DNA from: Bacillota bacterium
Lineage (GTDB): Bacteria; Bacillota_A; Clostridia; Lutisporales; Lutisporaceae
Direction: 5' to 3'
Length of the DNA: 14,204 nucleotides
Assembly (NCBI GenBank): GCA_022706865.1
Contig: JAKJBT010000042.1
Location: 1-14,204 of the forward strand
This document shows, in pieces, positions 13,797-14,204 of the stretch (position 1 is its first letter; each line of letters opens with the position of its first letter). The notes under the pieces were generated by a model. The model searched no databases. It saw only the letters and a list, made by a program, of their open reading frames with translations, and was not told the origin of the DNA. The position numbers and the translations under genes are program-made.

Positions 13797-14204
13797 TTTG
13801 GTTTCAAAAAGAGTACAGGAGCTTAAAAGCTATAAAGCGGAATCCAGAATACAGGGCATAGCCCTGGATAAAAACGAATTGCCCTGGGGATTGGATGACG
13901 AGGTTGAAGAGGCGCTGATAAAAAGCATTAAAGCCATGAAATTCAACCGCTACCCCGATAGTGACTATACAGAGCTTAAAGCGGCAATTTCAAGGTATGC
14001 AGGCATTGATCCCGGCTCAATATGCATAGGCAACGGCTCTGACGAGCTGATAAGCCTGGTGCTCCAGACCTTTATAGATCCCGGCGACACTATAGCAATC
14101 TATAATCCGACCTTTGCAATGTATAAGATATACGGAAGCATCTGCGGCGCCAGGATATGGAAATATGACCTGGACAGCAATTTTGAACTGAAGCTGGATG
14201 AGTT
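13786..14204 (+). CDS. hisC: Histidinol-phosphate aminotransferase, 5' part only
   Basis: PLP-dependent aminotransferase that converts imidazole-acetol phosphate to histidinol phosphate, feeding the HisD reaction after dephosphorylation. Only the first 139 codons are in the window and the frame stays open to the last base. The N-terminal sequence shows family blocks: ALDKNELPWGL, FNRYPDSDYTELKAAISRYAG, and IGNGSDELISLVLQTFIDPGDTIAIYNPTFAMY, the fold-type-I cofactor-binding region. The PLP-binding lysine would lie beyond the end. GTGAGG at 13772-13777 is the ribosome binding site for ATG 13786, which overlaps hisD by 11 bases. The sequence alone could fit other class II aminotransferases, but the operon position makes HisC very likely. 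Confidence 0.9.
   Translation, partial: MINDLVSKRVQELKSYKAESRIQGIALDKNELPWGLDDEVEEALIKSIKAMKFNRYPDSDYTELKAAISRYAGIDPGSICIGNGSDELISLVLQTFIDPGDTIAIYNPTFAMYKIYGSICGARIWKYDLDSNFELKLDE

Overview
The window reads as a piece of a low-to-moderate G+C Firmicutes chromosome, most likely class Clostridia. The reasons are a SigI/RsgI pair, purine-rich AGGAGG-type ribosome binding sites, frequent TTG and GTG starts, a hisZ plus short-form hisG histidine operon, and an SbcD/SbcC pair with a zinc hook. I cannot name the species. All recognised genes lie on the + strand and coding density is high. The only non-coding stretches of note are three intergenic regions of about 180-280 bases, and each holds recognisable structure.

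Layout. Positions 62-2280 carry sigI and rsgI, an alternative sigma factor and its membrane anti-sigma factor, overlapping by four bases (GTGA). RsgI has the usual cytoplasmic N-terminus, one membrane segment and the Asn-Pro site. Its C-terminal half is a long charged, Asn/Lys/Asp-rich low-complexity tail ending in a small Trp-rich patch, with no recognisable carbohydrate-binding domain. A type I signal peptidase gene (2461-3000) follows. It is flanked on both sides by related GGGGACGTTT...AAACGTCCCC palindromic repeats (2298-2353 and 3015-3121). Positions 3211-8029 encode the SbcD nuclease and SbcC ATPase, overlapping by 20 bases. Then come a SIMPL-domain (DUF541) protein (8118-8858) and an M32 metallocarboxypeptidase (8887-10410).

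From 10413 onward is a histidine biosynthesis operon: promoter, a long structured leader, then hisZ, hisG, hisD and the 5' part of hisC, which is cut by the window end. hisG overlaps hisD and hisD overlaps hisC, so these genes are probably translationally coupled. HisZ and short HisG together form the first enzyme of the pathway, HisD catalyses the last two steps, and HisC the transamination before them.

The most interesting signal is the his leader (10413-10690). It contains an 18-codon open reading frame with its own ribosome binding site and three consecutive CAT (His) codons. Downstream are four mutually exclusive pairings (1:2, 2:3, 3:4, 4:5) ending in a strong intrinsic terminator just before hisZ. 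I see no T-box motif. This looks like ribosome-mediated transcription attenuation by histidine supply. The geometry suggests a five-segment logic in which the ribosome that finishes the peptide, not the stalled one, masks segment 1. This is inference from hand-drawn base pairing and needs folding calculations, comparative data and expression tests.
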